In this document: one piece after another, positions 58,067-60,250 of the stretch
Position numbering within the stretch: position 1 is the first letter of the stretch
How the letters are laid out: every line of letters begins with the position of its first letter
Assembly (NCBI RefSeq): GCF_021343995.1
Contig: NZ_JAJTTE010000047.1
Coordinates: 1-60,250 of the forward strand
Length of the DNA stretch: 60,250 nt
Reading direction: 5' to 3'
DNA from: Pseudonocardia terrae
Lineage (GTDB): Bacteria; Actinomycetota; Actinomycetes; Mycobacteriales; Pseudonocardiaceae
Notes under the pieces: model-generated
Database searches by the model: none
The model's input: the letters and a program-made list of their open reading frames with translations, nothing else
Told to the model about the DNA's origin: nothing
Position numbers and translations under genes: made by a program

Positions 58067-59604
58067 GGGGCACCTTCTGCCTGGTCCTGCACAGCCACCT
58101 GCCCTGGGTCGCGCACCACGGCCGGTGGCCGGTCGGCGAGGAGTGGCTCTACCAGGCGTGGGCGCAGGCCTACCTCCCGCTGGCCGACGTGCTGCGCCGG
58201 CTCGCCGCGGAGGGCCGCCGCGACCTGCTGACCCTCGGCGTCACGCCCGTGCTGGCCGCGCAGCTCGACGACCCGCACTGCCTGCGGGGCGTGCACACCT
58301 GGCTGGCGACCTGGCAGCTGCGGGCGCACGAGGCGGCCGGTCGGCTGCCGGAGCTGGCCGGCTACGAGCACCGCCGCGCGGCCGCCGCGCTCGCCGAGTT
58401 CGAGACGCACTGGCGCCACGGCGGCTCGCCCGTGTTCCGGTCCCTCGAGGGCGCCGTCGAGCTGCTGGGCGGGCCGGCCACCCATCCCTTCGGCCCGCTG
58501 CTCGACCCGCGGGTCCGTGAGTTCGCGCTCGAGGTGGGCCTGTCCGACGCCCGGTGGCGCACCGGCGCGCTGCCGGCCGGGATCTGGGCGCCCGAGTGCG
58601 GCTTCGCGCCCGGGATGGAGCAGGAGTACGCCGCGGCGGGCGTGACCCACTTCCTCGTCGACGGGCCCGCGCTGCACGGCGACACCGCGTTCGCCCGGCC
58701 CGTCGGCGGCACCGTCCCGGTCGGCGGCACCGTCCCGGTCGGCGGCACCGTCCCGGTCGACGGCGTTGTCCCCGGCGACGGGACTGTCCACTGTGTCGGC
58801 CGCGACCTCGAGGTGACCTACCGCGTCTGGTCGCCGCGCAAGGGCTATCCCGGGCACCGCAGCTACCGCGACTTCCACACCTACGACCACGCGTCCGGCC
58901 TCAAACCCGCCCGGGTCACGGGCCCCGACGTGCCGCCGCACGAGAAGGCGCCCTACTCCCCCGCCCGCGCGGCCGCCCAGGTGGAGCGCGACGCCGTGGA
59001 CTTCGTCGACGTCGTCGGCGCTCGGCTCGACGCCCTGCGGGAGAAGCACGGCCGGCCCGCCCTGACGGTCGCCGCCTTCGACACCGAGCTGTTCGGGCAC
59101 TGGTGGCACGAGGGCCCGGCGTGGCTGGAGGCCGTGCTGCGGGCGCTGCCGGAAGCCGGCGTGCGGGTGACCACGCTGCGCGGCGCGCTGGCCGATCCGG
59201 GCCTCATCGGCGAACCGGTGGAGCTGCCCCCCTCGTCGTGGGGATCGGGCAAGGACTGGCGGGTGTGGGCCGGCGAGGCCGTCACCGATCTCGTCGAGCT
59301 CCACGGGCGCGTGCAGGACGCGGTGCTCACGGCCGTCGGGAAGGGGCGGTCCCCCGCCCGCGACCCGCTGCTCGACGCGCTCGCCGAGCAGGCCCTGCTC
59401 GCCCTGTCCAGCGACTGGGCCTTCATGGTCACCACCGGCTCGACGGTCGGCTACGCCCGCGAGCGCGCCCACCGCCACGCCGACCGCGTGTTCGCCCTGG
59501 CCCGCCTGCTCGACGAGGGCCGCCGCGAGGAGGCCGGCGCGCTCGTCCGCGGCTGGGAGCAGGGGCCCTTCGGGCACGTCGACGCCCGCCGGCTGCGGGT
59601 CTGA
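58063..59604 (+). CDS. GH57 family 1,4-alpha-glucan branching-type enzyme (Rv3031-like)
   Basis: A 513-residue glycoside hydrolase family 57 protein. Motif HSHLPWVAHHGRWPVGEEW is at the N-terminus; the catalytic Glu is in WAPECGFAPGM (about residue 179) and the acid/base Asp in FDTELFGHWWHEGP (about residue 342). Residues 214-243 are an in-frame repeat VGGTVP x3 plus two diverged copies between the catalytic motifs, not expected in the family. GTG at 58063 overlaps the methyltransferase stop. Together the two probably act in intracellular methylglucose polysaccharide synthesis. Confidence 0.9.
   Translation: MRGTFCLVLHSHLPWVAHHGRWPVGEEWLYQAWAQAYLPLADVLRRLAAEGRRDLLTLGVTPVLAAQLDDPHCLRGVHTWLATWQLRAHEAAGRLPELAGYEHRRAAAALAEFETHWRHGGSPVFRSLEGAVELLGGPATHPFGPLLDPRVREFALEVGLSDARWRTGALPAGIWAPECGFAPGMEQEYAAAGVTHFLVDGPALHGDTAFARPVGGTVPVGGTVPVGGTVPVDGVVPGDGTVHCVGRDLEVTYRVWSPRKGYPGHRSYRDFHTYDHASGLKPARVTGPDVPPHEKAPYSPARAAAQVERDAVDFVDVVGARLDALREKHGRPALTVAAFDTELFGHWWHEGPAWLEAVLRALPEAGVRVTTLRGALADPGLIGEPVELPPSSWGSGKDWRVWAGEAVTDLVELHGRVQDAVLTAVGKGRSPARDPLLDALAEQALLALSSDWAFMVTTGSTVGYARERAHRHADRVFALARLLDEGRREEAGALVRGWEQGPFGHVDARRLRV
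58702..58791 (+). repeat. In-frame 18-bp tandem repeat inside the GH57 gene
   Basis: Three identical units of 18 bp (GTCGGCGGCACCGTCCCG) at 58702-58719, 58720-58737 and 58738-58755 are followed by two diverged units to 58791. It encodes VGGTVP repeats and could vary in copy number. Confidence 0.9.
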
Positions 59605-59616
59605 GCAGGTCCGGAT

Positions 59617-60250
59617 TCAGCCCGACGCCCGCGGGTCCGGCTGCAGCGCCTCGTCGCGCAGGTCCGCGAAGGAGCCCGCCAGGTAGGTCGAGTACGAGGT
59701 GTCCGCGCTGTACCCGCCCTGCTCGTACCCGCCGGTCAGCCCGACGACCTCCGGTCCGGCCGCGCCCGCGCGCAGCCAGGGGCCACCGCTGGTCCCGTCC
59801 TCCAGCCCCGGGGCGGGCAGGACCAGCTGCGTCGGCGAGAACTGCTGCGTGACGCCGGAGCGGACCGTCGGGCCGGCGTCCTCGTCGGGGTAGCCGAGCG
59901 CGCGGACCGGGTCACCCGCGCCCGGGTCGAAGGCGATCGGGAAGCCGCCGGTCGTGTCCTCGATCGGCCCCGCGCCGTCGGCGGGCTCGACGGTCAGGAA
60001 GGCGACGTCGAAGTCCGGATCCGCGTCGGCGAGGAAGTGCGGGTCGACGGCGGCGCCCGTCACGGTCCACACGCCGTGGGGCCGGACGCCGTCGTGGTAG
60101 CCGGGGACGAACGACATCCCGGTGCGCGGTGGTGTCCCGTCGCCGGTGGCCACGCAGTGCGCCGCGGTGAGCACGAGGTCGCCCGCGGGGCTGTCGACCA
60201 CCGAGCCGCTGCAGTAGTGGTCGCCGAGGGCGGACGCGGGCCCCCCGAAC
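59617..60250 (-). CDS. Trypsin-like serine protease, 5' end outside the window
   Basis: About 211 residues of an S1-fold protease are visible. The catalytic His is in LVLTAAHCV, Asp in DPDFDVAFLTV and Ser in GTSGGPWLR. The upstream frame to the edge continues with HYCSGSVVDSPAG, so the start and any signal peptide are to the right of 60250. The first ATG-like start in the frame is therefore not used. The protein is probably secreted like other actinobacterial trypsin-like proteases. Confidence 0.88.
   Translation of the reverse strand, partial: FGGPASALGDHYCSGSVVDSPAGDLVLTAAHCVATGDGTPPRTGMSFVPGYHDGVRPHGVWTVTGAAVDPHFLADADPDFDVAFLTVEPADGAGPIEDTTGGFPIAFDPGAGDPVRALGYPDEDAGPTVRSGVTQQFSPTQLVLPAPGLEDGTSGGPWLRAGAAGPEVVGLTGGYEQGGYSADTSYSTYLAGSFADLRDEALQPDPRASG

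Noticed and set aside
1..60250. Insertion sequences, prophage, integrase or attachment sites
   Set aside because: No transposase, integrase or phage structural gene and no terminal inverted repeats with target duplication were seen; tRNA 3' ends are not duplicated as att sites.

Overview
The window is chromosomal DNA from a high-GC actinomycete, most likely a Pseudonocardiaceae (Pseudonocardia-like). Evidence: GC-rich codon use, frequent GTG starts and GTGA/ATGA stop-start overlaps, a mycobacterial-style LppZ-like lipoprotein, and a gene order matching the Mycobacterium tuberculosis block from gltX (Rv2992c) through leuB, serA, ilvC-ilvN-ilvB, gatB-gatA-gatC, the ACT gene Rv3013, ligA, Rv3015c, mnmA, iscS, Rv3026c-Rv3027c, fixB-fixA to Rv3030-Rv3031. 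The synteny is recalled from general knowledge, not computed.

Layout. 0-2.8 kb: end of a membrane protein, two identical tRNA-Glu(CUC) genes, tRNA-Gln(CUG) and gltX. 2.8-9.8 kb: FAD monooxygenase, a nine-copy repeat array, cimA behind an isoleucine-codon attenuator, an EthD protein and a helicase-associated protein. 9.9-23.7 kb: amino-acid block with leuB, a secreted subtilase, serA, an LLM-class flavin enzyme, ilvBNC behind an Ile/Leu/Val leader peptide, a PH-domain membrane protein and ilvD. 23.7-29.0 kb: aldo/keto reductase, APH-fold kinase, DoxX, PPOX protein, hydroxyacid dehydrogenase and LppZ-like lipoprotein. 29.0-29.7 kb: a second array of the same repeat family. 29.8-33.2 kb: gatCAB. 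33.5-38.7 kb: ACT protein, PucR regulator, DesA3-like desaturase with its ferredoxin reductase, and a BKACE protein. 38.9-41.2 kb: ligA. 41.3-46.9 kb: an accessory catabolic module (acyl-CoA ligase, hydrolase, MaoC-SCP2 fusion, TetR, MFS symporter). 46.9-56 kb: methionine-synthase-like protein, cupredoxin-like secreted protein, mnmA, cysteine desulfurase, PlsC, GNAT acyltransferase, a third repeat family and etfBA. 56-60 kb: small hypothetical, Uma2 nuclease, methyltransferase plus GH57 enzyme (methylglucose lipopolysaccharide type) and a trypsin-like protease cut by the window edge.

How genes work together. GltX, tRNA-Gln and GatCAB fit the indirect Gln-tRNA route (glutamylation of tRNA-Gln followed by amidation). 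CimA and LeuB, with IlvBN, IlvC and IlvD, form a threonine-independent isoleucine route plus the common branched-chain pathway; two transcription attenuators would sense charged Ile/Val/Leu tRNAs. Cysteine desulfurase and MnmA supply and use sulfur for tRNA 2-thiolation. The TetR regulator at 44.8 kb probably controls its own gene, the divergent CoA-ligase operon and the downstream symporter through three copies of one 12-bp palindrome.

The least conventional content is intergenic. A 61-bp GATC-bounded element with three nested inverted repeats on one axis is present in 14 full copies in two arrays; an unrelated 62-63-bp sequence at 53.5 kb has a similar architecture; and short TTATGG-NN-CCATAA palindromes are clustered at about 41-bp phasing. 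Three of these five clusters lie between convergent genes.
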